Positions 36,965 to 47,280 are shown, counted from the stretch's first letter. The stretch: DNA of 51,707 nt from Lachnospiraceae bacterium (GCA_017558205.1 JAFYWD010000240.1:1-51707), one strand, 5' to 3'. Notes: generated from the letters alone by a model not told the origin. Translations and numbers: made by a program.

Positions 36965-38080
36965 ATGAAATATGATTATTTAGTGGTAGGTAGCGGCCTT
37001 TTTGGAGCCGTATTTGCTAATTGTGCGAAGGAAGCAGGAAAAAAAGTTCTTGTTATTGACAAAAGAAATCATCCGGCAGGAAATATTTATACAGAGGAAA
37101 TAGAGGGAATCCAGGTACATCGTTACGGAGCACATATTTTTCATACTTCTAACAAGGAAGTATGGGATTACATGAATCGTTTTGCAACATTTAACCGTTA
37201 TACCAATGCGCCCATTGCCAAATATAAGGATGAAATTTATAATCTTCCCTTCAATATGAATACCTTTCAGAAAATGTGGGGAGTAGTGACACCGAAAGAG
37301 GCGAGAGAAAAGATTGAAGAACAAATCAGGGAAGCAGGGATTGTCACTCCGGGGAATTTGGAGGAGCAGGCCATTTCCATGGTGGGAAGGGATATTTATG
37401 AGAAATTAGTCAAGGGGTATACCGGGAAGCAATGGGGAAAGCCGGCCACGGAGCTACCCTCCTTTATTATTAAAAGACTGCCTGTAAGATTTGTTTATGA
37501 TAACAATTATTTTAATGATATTTACCAGGGAATTCCCATAGGAGGCTATACGGCAATTGTAGAGAAGCTTCTTCAGGGCATAGAGGTAAGGCTGAATACA
37601 GATTTTCTGAATAATAGAAAAGAGTTTGAGGAACTGGCAGAAAGAATAATTTATACCGGAATGATTGATCAGTATTATGACTATTGTTTTGGAGAATTAG
37701 AGTATCGAAGCTTAAGGTTTGAAACAGAGATTTTGGAAGAAGAAAATTATCAGGGGAATGCGGTAGTAAACTACACGGAATATGAGATTCCCTATACAAG
37801 AATTATAGAGCATAAGCATTTTGAGTTTTTATGTGAGTCCGAAAGACCAGTTCCCAAAACCATTATTACCAGGGAATATCCTTCTTCATGGGAGAGAGGA
37901 GAGGAGCCTTATTATCCCATGAATGATGACAAAAATAATAGAATTTATGAAAGGTATAGGGAAAAAGCCAAAAAGGAAGAAAAGGTTGTTTTTGGAGGCA
38001 GACTGGGAATGTACAGATATTTTGATATGCATCAGGTTGTGGAAGAGGCCCTAAATATGGCAAAGCTTTTACTTGGGTAA
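36965..38080 (+). CDS. glf: UDP-galactopyranose mutase
   Basis: This 371-residue FAD enzyme contracts UDP-galactopyranose to UDP-galactofuranose. It has the FAD loop VVGSGLFGAVFA (about 7-18), VIDKRNHPAGNIYTE, RYGAHIFHTSN and the C-terminal GRLGMYRYFDMHQV, all signatures of Glf. I chose ATG 36965, giving MKYDYLVVG. The longer frame from 36860 reads through the end of the CPBP gene. With the next two genes it suggests a surface polysaccharide with galactofuranose. Whether it has its own promoter is unclear; TATACT at 36910 is a possible -10. Confidence 0.93.
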   Translation: MKYDYLVVGSGLFGAVFANCAKEAGKKVLVIDKRNHPAGNIYTEEIEGIQVHRYGAHIFHTSNKEVWDYMNRFATFNRYTNAPIAKYKDEIYNLPFNMNTFQKMWGVVTPKEAREKIEEQIREAGIVTPGNLEEQAISMVGRDIYEKLVKGYTGKQWGKPATELPSFIIKRLPVRFVYDNNYFNDIYQGIPIGGYTAIVEKLLQGIEVRLNTDFLNNRKEFEELAERIIYTGMIDQYYDYCFGELEYRSLRFETEILEEENYQGNAVVNYTEYEIPYTRIIEHKHFEFLCESERPVPKTIITREYPSSWERGEEPYYPMNDDKNNRIYERYREKAKKEEKVVFGGRLGMYRYFDMHQVVEEALNMAKLLLG

Positions 38081-38128
38081 AGCCATAGGCAAAACAAAAA
38101 GATCGTAGGAGAAGTTGGGGATAAAAAT

Positions 38129-39544
38129 ATGTATCAACGAAAATCGAATCTGGCCAATATATTAATTATGCTGCTGGATGGATTGTGTATTACTGTAAGT
38201 TTAATGCTTGCGAACTATATAAGAAACGGTAAGGTATTTACCAGTGATAATGAGCAGATGGATTTTACCCTTATGCTGGGTGGCTGTCTGGTTGCTTTTG
38301 TATTGTGGAATATGTTCCGTAATCTTTATGGAGAAATGTTTGTACGGGGACCCTTTAGTGAATTGCTTCATATTATAGGGAATAATGCAGTAATTTTTTC
38401 GGGAGCTGCCGCCTTTTTGTTTTTTATGGGTAGATTGGAAGCTTATTCACGATTGGCCTTTATATATTTTTTACTTTTAAATTGCGGTATTATGTTTGTG
38501 ATCCATTCCGGCTGGAAAAGAGTACTTCCCTCCCTCTATTGGAGAATGGGGCTGGCCAAGAAGGTTTTATTGATTGCAGATAAAGAATCGGCTTCTTCTC
38601 TTTTAAAGGAAGTAAGATCAGTGGCAGGCTTTGGCTATGATTTGATGGGAATGATTCTGATTGATGAAAATAACTGCGACAGCTTTGAACAATGTAAAAT
38701 TGTGGGGAGAGCAAAGGAGTTAATTTCCTATTGCCAAAAGGCTTCCCTGGATGAAGTATTTATAGCTGTCAATGAAGAAAAATATCCCAAGCTTCTGGAG
38801 GATATGAATACGCTGTCGGAAATGGGAGTAATTATTCATTACAAAATACCGGTGCCGGAGCTGACCGGGGCCAGACAGAAGGTATTATCCCAAACAGGAA
38901 GTTTTTATAATGTTACCTATGCCAGCCGTATGGTTCCGGTGGGACAGCTGATATTAAAACGGGGAATGGATATTTTAGGTGGTTTGGCTGGCTGTATTAT
39001 TCTGGCTGTGATTACTATTATTTTCGGTCCTTTAATTAAGTTGGAATCTCCCGGTCCCATATTCTTTTCCCAGAAAAGAATGGGACAAAACGGCAGGGTA
39101 TTTAAAATGTATAAGTTTCGTTCCATGTATGCAGATGCAGAAGAGAGAAAAAAAGAGCTGATGGCTCAAAATGAAATGCAGGGTCTGATGTTTAAAATGG
39201 AAAATGATCCCCGTATTACCAAAATAGGGAAATTTATGCGAAAAACAAGCTTGGATGAATTTCCGCAGTTTGTCAATATTTTAAGAGGAGATATGTCCTT
39301 GGTGGGAACAAGACCTCCTACAGTGGATGAATTTTCCAAGTATAGTCATTATCATAAAAAGCGCTTAAGCTTCCGCCCGGGACTTACAGGTATGTGGCAG
39401 GTAAGCGGAAGAAGTGATATTACGGATTTTGAAGAAATTGTACGTCTTGACGTGGAATACATTGAGAATTGGTCCATTGGTCTGGATATAAAAATTCTTA
39501 TAAAAACTGTATTTACCGTTTTTGCGGGCAGTGGAGCAAGATAG
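38129..39544 (+). CDS. Polyprenyl-phosphate sugar-1-phosphate transferase (WcaJ/CpsE type)
   Basis: This 471-residue membrane enzyme starts glycan synthesis by moving a sugar-1-phosphate onto undecaprenyl phosphate. Four N-terminal helices (about 10-120) are followed by a nucleotide-binding-like cytoplasmic domain. The catalytic domain runs from about 275 to the end: KRGMDILGG, a membrane re-entrant helix, SPGPIFFSQKRMGQNGRVFKMYKFRSM, TSLDEFPQFVNILRGDMSLVGTRPP and RPGLTGMWQVSGRS. These are the classic signatures. The sugar is not predictable. It lies 49 bp after glf and 37 bp before fkp, so one operon is likely. Confidence 0.9.
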   Translation: MYQRKSNLANILIMLLDGLCITVSLMLANYIRNGKVFTSDNEQMDFTLMLGGCLVAFVLWNMFRNLYGEMFVRGPFSELLHIIGNNAVIFSGAAAFLFFMGRLEAYSRLAFIYFLLLNCGIMFVIHSGWKRVLPSLYWRMGLAKKVLLIADKESASSLLKEVRSVAGFGYDLMGMILIDENNCDSFEQCKIVGRAKELISYCQKASLDEVFIAVNEEKYPKLLEDMNTLSEMGVIIHYKIPVPELTGARQKVLSQTGSFYNVTYASRMVPVGQLILKRGMDILGGLAGCIILAVITIIFGPLIKLESPGPIFFSQKRMGQNGRVFKMYKFRSMYADAEERKKELMAQNEMQGLMFKMENDPRITKIGKFMRKTSLDEFPQFVNILRGDMSLVGTRPPTVDEFSKYSHYHKKRLSFRPGLTGMWQVSGRSDITDFEEIVRLDVEYIENWSIGLDIKILIKTVFTVFAGSGAR

Positions 39545-39580
39545 TTTAAATATAAAAAAGTGATAACAGGGAGGAAGCAA

Positions 39581-42500
39581 ATGTCAAGCTATACCAGTAA
39601 CCAGTTACAGCATCTATTTTTACAGCAGTCCTGTGAGGATGCCTGGAGTGAATATGAAAGACAGAGAAAAAATTCCAGGGCTATTATCTGGGATTATGTG
39701 ATATTGACCGCTTCTAATGAAGAACAGGCAGGAATCTATGAAAGTGAGATTGCCTACCGGCTACGCCTAAAACAGCTTCCGGCCAGAACAAAGTACCTGG
39801 TATTGCCGGATCCGGAGGGAAAAAGAGTAGGCTCCGGAGGAGCTACCTTAAATGTATTGAAGGCTGTTTCTGAAAGAGAACAAAAGGATGACAGTAATTT
39901 TTTTAAGAATTTAAGGATATTAGTCATCCATTCCGGTGGTGACAGTAAGAGAATTCCGCAGTATTCTACCTGTGGAAAGCTATTTTCTCCGGTACCAAGA
40001 GTTTTGCCGAACGGACAGGCTTCTACCCTGTTTGATGAGTTTATGATTACCACCTCCATGATTCCGGGAAGGATGCAGGAAGGGATGCTGGTAATGTCGG
40101 GGGATGTACTGTTGCTCTTTAATGCTCTTCAGATAGATACCCAGTTTAACGGGGCAGCAGCCATTTCTATTAAAGAAAATGTGGAAACAGGAAAAAATCA
40201 CGGAGTATTTTTAGGGGATGAAAAGGATAATGTAAAAAAATTTCTTCATAAGCAGACAGTGGATACTCTGCAGGCGCTGGGCGCAGTAAATAAACAGCGG
40301 CAGGTGGATCTTGATACCGGAGCAATTTTGATAGATCGTCATATGTTAAAGTCCTTATATTCCCTTATTAGTACAGATAATAAAATTGATGATAAAAAAT
40401 TTAATGAGTTTGTAAATGAGAAGTCAAGAATTAGTTTTTACGGAGATTTTTTATATCCTTTGGCAGAGGATTCTACCTATGAGGATTATAAGAAGGAAGC
40501 ACCGGAGGGAGAGTTTTGTGAAGAGCTTTTAGCCTGCAGAGAAAAAATTTGGCAGGTATTGCATCAGTACCAATTAAAGCTGATTTGCCTTTCACCGGCA
40601 GAGTTTATTCATTTTGGGACTACCAGAGAGTTAAGGCAGCTGGTAACCCGGGTGGTGGATGATTATACCTTTTTAGGCTGGGAGCATATCGTATGTGCCA
40701 ACAGGAAGGAGCAAAATGTTTCCTATGCACTCCATAATACCTTTGTGGACAGAGGAGCTAAGATATCTCCGGGTGCTTATATTGAAAATGCTTATCTGGA
40801 AAAAAATGTTGTGGTAGAAGAGAATGCCATAGTATCAGGTATTCAGGTGCCTGAAGGAAGTGTTCTAAAGGCCAATACGGTTTATCATGGATTAAAGCTG
40901 AAAAACGGTAAATTCGTGGTACGTATCTATTCTGTAGAGGATAATCCCAAGGGGAGCCTTAAGGCTCAGGGAAAATTCCTGTCAGTAAGCTTAGCTGATT
41001 TTCTAAAATGCCATGACTTAAAACCGGAGGATTTATGGAAGGGAAAAGATCGCTCCCTATGGTCAGCAGCCTTGTATCCTGCCTGCGATACCATAGAAGA
41101 ATGTCTGCGTTACACCCGCCTTTTGTGGACAATGAGCCTGGTGGCAGCAGGGGAGCTTGCGAAGGATCAGCCTTCTAAAGAAGAGATAGAGGATTGGAAG
41201 AAGACTGAACGATATAGTCTGGCTTCCGGCTTTAGTGAAGCAGATGGTACAGCAATTATTCCCTGGAGAGAAAATCTGGAGGATCAGATTCGTGTATCTA
41301 ACTTTGTACAGTCCATGATGGCCGGAGAACCGGTACAACAGGCCTTAGAGGTCTTTGGCGGTAATATGCGAAAAACAGAGCAGAGACTGCTTTTGGAGAG
41401 AATGGAAACGGCAGAGTTTTCTGAAAGAATTCGAAGCTACTACGGAATGGCAGTAGCAGCCAGAGGAATGGCAGGAGAGTTTGAAGAAAATGAGGAAGAA
41501 AACTTTATGCAGTCCTGTTTTTCTCAAATTCAACAGGAAATTTCACAGCTGGTAACAAAAAAGCTATCAGGAAGAAAGCAGCTTGAAATCAATAAGGAAG
41601 AGGTTAATATTGCCCTTCCCGTAAGAGTGAACTGGGGAGGAGGCTGGACAGATACTCCGCCTTATTGTCAGGAAAGAGGAGGCGTTGTACTGAATGCTGC
41701 CATTACTCTGAATGGAAATCTTCCTATCCGGGTTTGTGTAAAAAAACTGAAGGATTATATCATTGAACTGGAAAGTCAGGATATAGGAGCCCATGGTATC
41801 TTTCATGAAATGGAAGAGGTAAATGACTGCTCCAATCCCTACGATAAATTTGCCCTGCATAAGGCGGCGTTAATAGCTTGCGGTGTTATAATGCCAAAAG
41901 ATGACAGAAATCTTGCAGAAATACTGAAGAAGTTGGGTGGCGGTATTTATTTATCTACTCAGGTTATTAATGTTCCCAAAGGCTCCGGCCTTGGTACCAG
42001 CAGCATTCTGGCAGGGGCCTGTGTGAAGGGCTTGTTTGAATTCTTTGGAATTGAAGCAGAGGATTCCATGCTGTACGATGTGGTGTTATCCATGGAACAG
42101 CTGATGAGCACGGGAGGCGGCTGGCAGGATCAGGTAGGGGGGCTGACACCGGGAATTAAGATGATTACTACCCTGCCGGGACTGGAACAAAAAATCAAGG
42201 TTAGCCATGTTGTATTAAAGACAGAAATCTTGCAGGAATTACAGGAAAGATTTGCCCTTATTTATACGGGACAGAGAAGACTGGCAAGAAATCTTCTGCG
42301 TGAAGTAGTGGGAGGATATATCGGCAACCGATCGGAATCCATTGATGCCTTGCATAAAATGAAACGTGTAGCATCCCTGATGCAGTTTGAATTGGAGCAG
42401 GGAAATATTGATGGCTTTGCAGAGCTGTTAAATCTACACTGGAAGTTGTCCATACAGCTGGATCAGGGCTCCACCAATACCTGTATAGAACAGATTTTCC

Positions 42501-42667
42501 TTGCCTGCGAGGATTTGATTGATGGAAGGTTTATCTCCGGAGCCGGAGGAGGAGGCTTTCTTCAGGTAATTCTAAAACGTGGAATTACAAAACAGGACTT
42601 AAGAGAACGGTTATATTCTATTTTCCAGGACAGCGGAGTAGATGTGTGGGAATGTGAATTACTATAA
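39581..42667 (+). CDS. fkp: Bifunctional fucokinase / fucose-1-phosphate guanylyltransferase
   Basis: This fused salvage enzyme of 1028 residues turns free L-fucose into GDP-fucose. The N-terminal half has a nucleotidyltransferase region (VGSGGATLNVLKA, HSGGDSKRIPQYSTCGKLF) and a left-handed beta-helix stretch (GAKISPGAYIENAYLEKNVVVEENA). The C-terminal third is a GHMP kinase: RVNWGGGWTDTPPYCQERGGVVLNAAI, PKGSGLGTSSILAG and GAGGGGFLQV. I chose ATG 39581 with GGGAGG before it. Such enzymes let gut bacteria decorate their surface with host-derived fucose. That role is known for Bacteroides Fkp and inferred here from the neighbours glf and the sugar transferase. Confidence 0.9.
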   Translation: MSSYTSNQLQHLFLQQSCEDAWSEYERQRKNSRAIIWDYVILTASNEEQAGIYESEIAYRLRLKQLPARTKYLVLPDPEGKRVGSGGATLNVLKAVSEREQKDDSNFFKNLRILVIHSGGDSKRIPQYSTCGKLFSPVPRVLPNGQASTLFDEFMITTSMIPGRMQEGMLVMSGDVLLLFNALQIDTQFNGAAAISIKENVETGKNHGVFLGDEKDNVKKFLHKQTVDTLQALGAVNKQRQVDLDTGAILIDRHMLKSLYSLISTDNKIDDKKFNEFVNEKSRISFYGDFLYPLAEDSTYEDYKKEAPEGEFCEELLACREKIWQVLHQYQLKLICLSPAEFIHFGTTRELRQLVTRVVDDYTFLGWEHIVCANRKEQNVSYALHNTFVDRGAKISPGAYIENAYLEKNVVVEENAIVSGIQVPEGSVLKANTVYHGLKLKNGKFVVRIYSVEDNPKGSLKAQGKFLSVSLADFLKCHDLKPEDLWKGKDRSLWSAALYPACDTIEECLRYTRLLWTMSLVAAGELAKDQPSKEEIEDWKKTERYSLASGFSEADGTAIIPWRENLEDQIRVSNFVQSMMAGEPVQQALEVFGGNMRKTEQRLLLERMETAEFSERIRSYYGMAVAARGMAGEFEENEEENFMQSCFSQIQQEISQLVTKKLSGRKQLEINKEEVNIALPVRVNWGGGWTDTPPYCQERGGVVLNAAITLNGNLPIRVCVKKLKDYIIELESQDIGAHGIFHEMEEVNDCSNPYDKFALHKAALIACGVIMPKDDRNLAEILKKLGGGIYLSTQVINVPKGSGLGTSSILAGACVKGLFEFFGIEAEDSMLYDVVLSMEQLMSTGGGWQDQVGGLTPGIKMITTLPGLEQKIKVSHVVLKTEILQELQERFALIYTGQRRLARNLLREVVGGYIGNRSESIDALHKMKRVASLMQFELEQGNIDGFAELLNLHWKLSIQLDQGSTNTCIEQIFLACEDLIDGRFISGAGGGGFLQVILKRGITKQDLRERLYSIFQDSGVDVWECELL

Positions 42668-42710
42668 ATGAAAAGGTAACTGTGAAGATAGGGAAGAGTT
42701 AAAGTAAAAT

Positions 42711-42751
42711 AGGAGAAATACCTTGTATTTAGGGTATTTCTCCTGTTTTTT
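42711..42751. terminator. Terminator shared by fkp and the convergent yfhO-like gene
   Basis: AGGAGAAATACC and GGTATTTCTCCT form a perfect 12-bp stem, followed by G and six T residues on the plus strand. Confidence 0.88.
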
Positions 42752-42758
42752 ATTTGTT

Positions 42759-45425
42759 TTATCTGTGCTGATTATCGTTTGATTCGTAAAGGCGATAAAG
42801 AAAAAATTTTTTTCTGTTTCGCCATACAAGAAGAAGGAAAAGAGTAAAACTGCAGAGACTGACTGTAATACCTGCTTTTAAGCCTTTAGGAAAGAAGCTT
42901 AGCTGAATCAGGTGCTCTCCTTTGGAAAGGGGAGTTGAAATAAAAAGACCTTCTAACATTTGAGGCTGTGTTTCCTTCCCATCCACCAGTAGTGTCCAAC
43001 CGGGATCATAAGCCATGGACAGAATCAGATAACCATCCTCCTCCAAAGTAATAGAGCCCTCTATTTGGGTAGAGGTAAAGGTATGCAGTGTCAGAGCCTG
43101 TTGATTAAGCTTTTCTATTAAAGAAAGAAAAACATCCTCCTGTAAACGGTAAAGAGCCAGATCTAAAGCCTTACCGCTGTTTTCCTTTAATATGACAGTA
43201 TCCCCTTTCCTTAGATAACCTAAATCAAGAATGGAACGATCCTTCATCTTTTTAAATTCCAGGGAAGAAGTTTCCTTGGAAGAGGTAATTGTGGCACTGC
43301 AGGAAACTGCTTTATCATTTAGGGAATAAGCATAGTAGTAACCATCCGCAGGGATACTGATGAGGGAATGGGAATCTCCATTTTCTACATTTTGAGGAAG
43401 AAAGAGGAAGGAATCTGCCCCCAGTTTCTTTGCCAACTGGTTTTGATTTTCCAAAGGGATATTTTTAAAACGGATTTGGGATAAATCGTCATCTAATACT
43501 ACCTCCTGGGCATAGTCGCTATCTACAAATAGTTCTGTTAAATCATAAAGAGAAGGTTCATCTTCCTCCTTCTTTATCATCTCTTCTTTTTCAGCAGTCT
43601 GATTTTTTCCGACTACGCCGGAGGTAAAAGCCGGATCCGTAACAGAAACTCCATATCCAAAGGGAAGAGTCTGTTTACTTGTATAAAAACCGAAAGAAGT
43701 ATTTTCATTATTTAAATGAGAAAAATAGTTAGAAAGGGAGCCGGAATCCTTAAATTGTCCTGTCACATTCAGCAAAGCAGCGGTAAAAGGGGTCGCTCCG
43801 TCAAAGCTGTAATATACCTTACTGCTTTTCATTCCAAATTCTTCATAGAAGGAGGTTATGAGTCCGTTCATGGTGGAAGAAAATAAGGAGGCGGAGGGAT
43901 AGTCATACAGCATTCCGTCATTGCTGGTAACACGATTTAAACGTTCAAAACGTCGGAAGCTGCCTGATTTCTGCGCCACATCAGCCATATCAGTGTACTC
44001 CCTGTAGTTTTTCAGGTAATTGGTTCTGGATACGGTAGGGCAGCTGGTAAGAAAGGTATTCAGCCCGGCCTCCAAAGTAAACAGTAAAAGGAAGGAAAAT
44101 ACCAGCAATGAAGTATTACCAGGCCTATTTCGATACAGATGGAGTAAATAGCCATAAGCAAGAAGAAAACAGGCGGAAAGCAGATAGGTCCGGTTTGTAA
44201 AGGCATCATCAGTAATCAGCTTTTGACAAAGTACCAAAAATACCATAACACCGAAAAATACCCGGGAAAGCTCCTCCTTGGAAAATTCCTTCAGCCGGAA
44301 AAAGCATTCTGCACAGACAGTCAGCAATAATAAGATATATAAGTAGGACTGCCTTGAGGGTAAGGAATTGGGATAATTAAATCCGTGCCATAAAAATGTT
44401 AGGGCATTAGAGGAAAAGCTGATCAGAAAAAAAGAAAGAAGAATCAGTTTTCCCATTTTTTTAACAGTGGGGATGGATTTACAAATAATATAAAGCGGAA
44501 TCAATATAAAAACGGATACTCCGGCATAAACATTTGGCCAGTGATCCAGGCCGATTTCTACGGCAACATCCATATTATGTCGTGCAAATACATCTAACAG
44601 GGCAAAATAAGAATTAGCATCCTTGGGAAAGGAGGAGCCGCTGAATTCGGACAGACTAAGAGCTGACAGCTCCGGAAGGAGCAGCAGAGCTGCCATTCCT
44701 GCAGATAAAAGGGAAAAAAGAGCAAAATCCCGGCAGGAAACCAGCTTTTTTTCAGAATCCGGCAGTAAAACTAAAAGAAAATAAAGAGCCAGATAAATAC
44801 AAAGCATAATACTGATATAAAAATTCGATAAAATACAGATGGTTAAACAGATGGTATAGAGCTTAAAGTTTCGTTTGTCCACAAGGCTTTCCAGACCAAG
44901 AACTACCAGGGGGGTTAAAAATATCACATCCAACCACATTACATTCCAATTATAAGCGGCCAGAAAGCCGGATAAGGCATAAAAAGTGGAAAACAATAAT
45001 AGGCCGGGATGTTTTTTGTGGAAATGGTGGCTGAAATAATAACTGCAGGTGAAGCCGCAAAGTCCAATTTTAAAGATTACAAGATAGGATTGGAATTCTA
45101 TCAGGAATTTTTCGGGTACAAAAATACAGAGCCAGTTAAAGGGACTGGCAAGATAGTAAGTGTATAGAGCAAGAAAATTGGAGCCAAGTCCGGTATTCCA
45201 GGAAAATAACAGGGAATCCCCACTTTTCAGCTTGTGATAAAATTCTGTTAAAAAGGGGAAATACTGATGATACATATCTATATGCAAAAAGGAGCGGTCT
45301 CCAAAGGGGTAAATCTGCCGTAAAACAAAAATAGACAGCATTACCAAAAAAGGAAGCAAAAAGGCCGCTATATAGAAGGAATGTCTTTCTAAAAAGGATT
45401 TTATGGATATTTTGTCTTTTAACAT
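42759..45425 (-). CDS. yfhO: YfhO-type polytopic membrane protein, putative lipid-linked glycosyltransferase
   Basis: An 888-residue protein has a GT-C-like layout: a first helix, an outer loop with FLHIDMYHQYFPFLTEFYHKL, and about a dozen helices to near residue 450. A large extracytoplasmic domain follows (about 450-850), with a last helix before the basic tail. The DMYHQY motif carries the acidic residue expected in GT-C enzymes. YfhO proteins glycosylate lipoteichoic acid or similar polymers in Bacillus and Listeria. Here the upstream sulfatase-type polymer synthase, 28 bp away in the same direction, supports that role. Donor and acceptor are unknown. Confidence 0.82.
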   Translation of the reverse strand: MLKDKISIKSFLERHSFYIAAFLLPFLVMLSIFVLRQIYPFGDRSFLHIDMYHQYFPFLTEFYHKLKSGDSLLFSWNTGLGSNFLALYTYYLASPFNWLCIFVPEKFLIEFQSYLVIFKIGLCGFTCSYYFSHHFHKKHPGLLLFSTFYALSGFLAAYNWNVMWLDVIFLTPLVVLGLESLVDKRNFKLYTICLTICILSNFYISIMLCIYLALYFLLVLLPDSEKKLVSCRDFALFSLLSAGMAALLLLPELSALSLSEFSGSSFPKDANSYFALLDVFARHNMDVAVEIGLDHWPNVYAGVSVFILIPLYIICKSIPTVKKMGKLILLSFFLISFSSNALTFLWHGFNYPNSLPSRQSYLYILLLLTVCAECFFRLKEFSKEELSRVFFGVMVFLVLCQKLITDDAFTNRTYLLSACFLLAYGYLLHLYRNRPGNTSLLVFSFLLLFTLEAGLNTFLTSCPTVSRTNYLKNYREYTDMADVAQKSGSFRRFERLNRVTSNDGMLYDYPSASLFSSTMNGLITSFYEEFGMKSSKVYYSFDGATPFTAALLNVTGQFKDSGSLSNYFSHLNNENTSFGFYTSKQTLPFGYGVSVTDPAFTSGVVGKNQTAEKEEMIKKEEDEPSLYDLTELFVDSDYAQEVVLDDDLSQIRFKNIPLENQNQLAKKLGADSFLFLPQNVENGDSHSLISIPADGYYYAYSLNDKAVSCSATITSSKETSSLEFKKMKDRSILDLGYLRKGDTVILKENSGKALDLALYRLQEDVFLSLIEKLNQQALTLHTFTSTQIEGSITLEEDGYLILSMAYDPGWTLLVDGKETQPQMLEGLFISTPLSKGEHLIQLSFFPKGLKAGITVSLCSFTLFLLLVWRNRKKFFLYRLYESNDNQHR

Positions 45426-45453
45426 GTGATAGAGTCTCCCGGTTTAAGCAGTT

Positions 45454-47241
45454 TTAACGATCGAATAAATAGTAGTATTGAAGGATAGCATAATCTGCCA
45501 GTTTTTCCTTGATTTCTGTAATTTCATAGGAGTTTTGCTGGCTATCTTTAGCCTGAATGGCTGAAATTACAGGAAAGCTTTCTTCCTGAGTGCTTAAAAA
45601 GCTATAGTACTCACTTAAGGGAAGGTTGGCAGCTCTCAGTACTCTCAATGCCAGATAATTCAGGCTGGTCTCCTGTAAGAAGGCTTCCTCAATATCATAG
45701 TTGGCCCAGAGGAAAAAAGGGACCTGGTAGCGCAGTCTTTGGTCCTGGTGGGAAAGCTCAGCAGGATTTTTGTTATTTTGCAGCCAGATATCCCGGACAA
45801 CGGAATCAGTAGGCTGATGATCTCCGAAAAATAGAAGAAGCACCTTTTCTTCCTGATTTTTAAAGTAGGAGATCAGCTTTTTGATTTCCTCATCAGATAT
45901 TTTCAGTAAAGACAAATACTGGGAAAGAGATTTGTCTTCACTTCCTGTTACCTGAATAGAAGGAGTAAAATTTTCAAATTCTTCCGAGTAGGAGGAATGA
46001 TTCTGCATGGTAACATTGAAAAGAAAAAGAGGCCGGTTGTTATCCTTTTTTTCATAGAATTCAATAATCTTTTCATAATTATGCTTATCACTGATATATT
46101 TTCGTATTTTCTCCGGATTTTTAAAATCCTCCAGGGAGTAAAAGGTATCAAAGCCCAAGCGTGGATAAACGAAATCTCTTTGCCAGCCGGATGCTCCGTA
46201 AGGATGAATAGCAACGGTTTCGTAGCCCAGATCCTTTAGATAGGATGCCAGGGAAAAGCTTTGCTTTTTTAGATATTGCTGGTAGGGAATAGAACCCTGG
46301 GGTAAAAAAGCCATGGACTGTGAAGTAAGAAATTCAAATTCAGAATTAGCAGTATTGCCTCCTAAAACAGAAACATTGGCAATTCCGCTTTGGGTATTGT
46401 CTACTCCTTTAAGAAGGGAATGGACAAAGGGCAGATAATCTGTATTTGTAGTAAAATCCCCTAAAATATTCAAGTCGGAAAAGGCTTCGTTCATTATAAC
46501 AATAATGGAGGGAAGTTCTTCCTTTATTGATACGGTACTCCCCGGAGTGAGCGTATTTAAGGATGCTCCCTTGTTTTTATAGGAAGCTAAAATCTCATCG
46601 GCTTTTTCTAAGGAATAGCCGGCGGGTTTTTCCACAGATAAATATTTCGATTGAAGAATTAAGGTAACCAGGGTTCCATTACGGAAGGTCATGGTAGTAG
46701 GTGTAAATAATTTATCATAGAATCGGAAGATACGCTGTGCCTGTTGACTTTGTACATAGAAGAATAGTGTAAACAATAAAATTAGGGAAATAAGGCCTAC
46801 TGACAGACGCAATTTCTTCTTAGTGACGATAATGTCACATAGTCCTGACAACCAAAAGAGTACTATGAACATCAGAATAACCAATAAAGCTTTTATGTCA
46901 ACGGTATAATTATAGTTGTCAGCAACACTGGCTGCCGTCTTTAAGGAAAACAGATCCCAGGGCATAAAAGGAGTACCGCGAAATGCCAGAATAAAGTAAT
47001 TGACTAATCCTGTCAAACAAAAAATGACACATTCTGCCCGTAGAATATATTTGGCTTTTTTCAAAAAAAACAAGCCTATTAAGGTAAATAATTGAAAGAA
47101 GAGGATATTTAATAATTGAATGGAAAGGTTTTGTTTTTCAAAGGGATTACACAGAAAAGCTTCCATACAGTAAAAGATTGCGGTAGGTATGAAAAGGAAG
47201 AGAAATAAAGAAAATTTCGTAGAATTTGTAATATGTTTCAT
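45454..47241 (-). CDS. LTA synthase-family membrane sulfatase / phosphoglycerol transferase
   Basis: A product of about 595 residues has five N-terminal membrane helices, then an extracytoplasmic sulfatase-fold domain from about 230 on. The metal and nucleophile sites are visible. A Glu lies in IIVIMNEAFSDL, a Thr in GGNTANSEFEFLTS matches the LtaS nucleophile, and FFGDHQPTD supplies the late Asp-His. It should polymerise or transfer glycerol phosphate, or a similar group, on the outer membrane face. I chose ATG 47241. The open frame continues to 47454 but then overlaps the tRNA gene and passes the promoter. AGGAG lies 16 bases upstream, unusually far. Confidence 0.82.
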   Translation of the reverse strand: MKHITNSTKFSLFLFLFIPTAIFYCMEAFLCNPFEKQNLSIQLLNILFFQLFTLIGLFFLKKAKYILRAECVIFCLTGLVNYFILAFRGTPFMPWDLFSLKTAASVADNYNYTVDIKALLVILMFIVLFWLSGLCDIIVTKKKLRLSVGLISLILLFTLFFYVQSQQAQRIFRFYDKLFTPTTMTFRNGTLVTLILQSKYLSVEKPAGYSLEKADEILASYKNKGASLNTLTPGSTVSIKEELPSIIVIMNEAFSDLNILGDFTTNTDYLPFVHSLLKGVDNTQSGIANVSVLGGNTANSEFEFLTSQSMAFLPQGSIPYQQYLKKQSFSLASYLKDLGYETVAIHPYGASGWQRDFVYPRLGFDTFYSLEDFKNPEKIRKYISDKHNYEKIIEFYEKKDNNRPLFLFNVTMQNHSSYSEEFENFTPSIQVTGSEDKSLSQYLSLLKISDEEIKKLISYFKNQEEKVLLLFFGDHQPTDSVVRDIWLQNNKNPAELSHQDQRLRYQVPFFLWANYDIEEAFLQETSLNYLALRVLRAANLPLSEYYSFLSTQEESFPVISAIQAKDSQQNSYEITEIKEKLADYAILQYYYLFDR

Positions 47242-47280
47242 AATCTGATAAAAGATACTCCTAAAATTTTTCCTACACAT

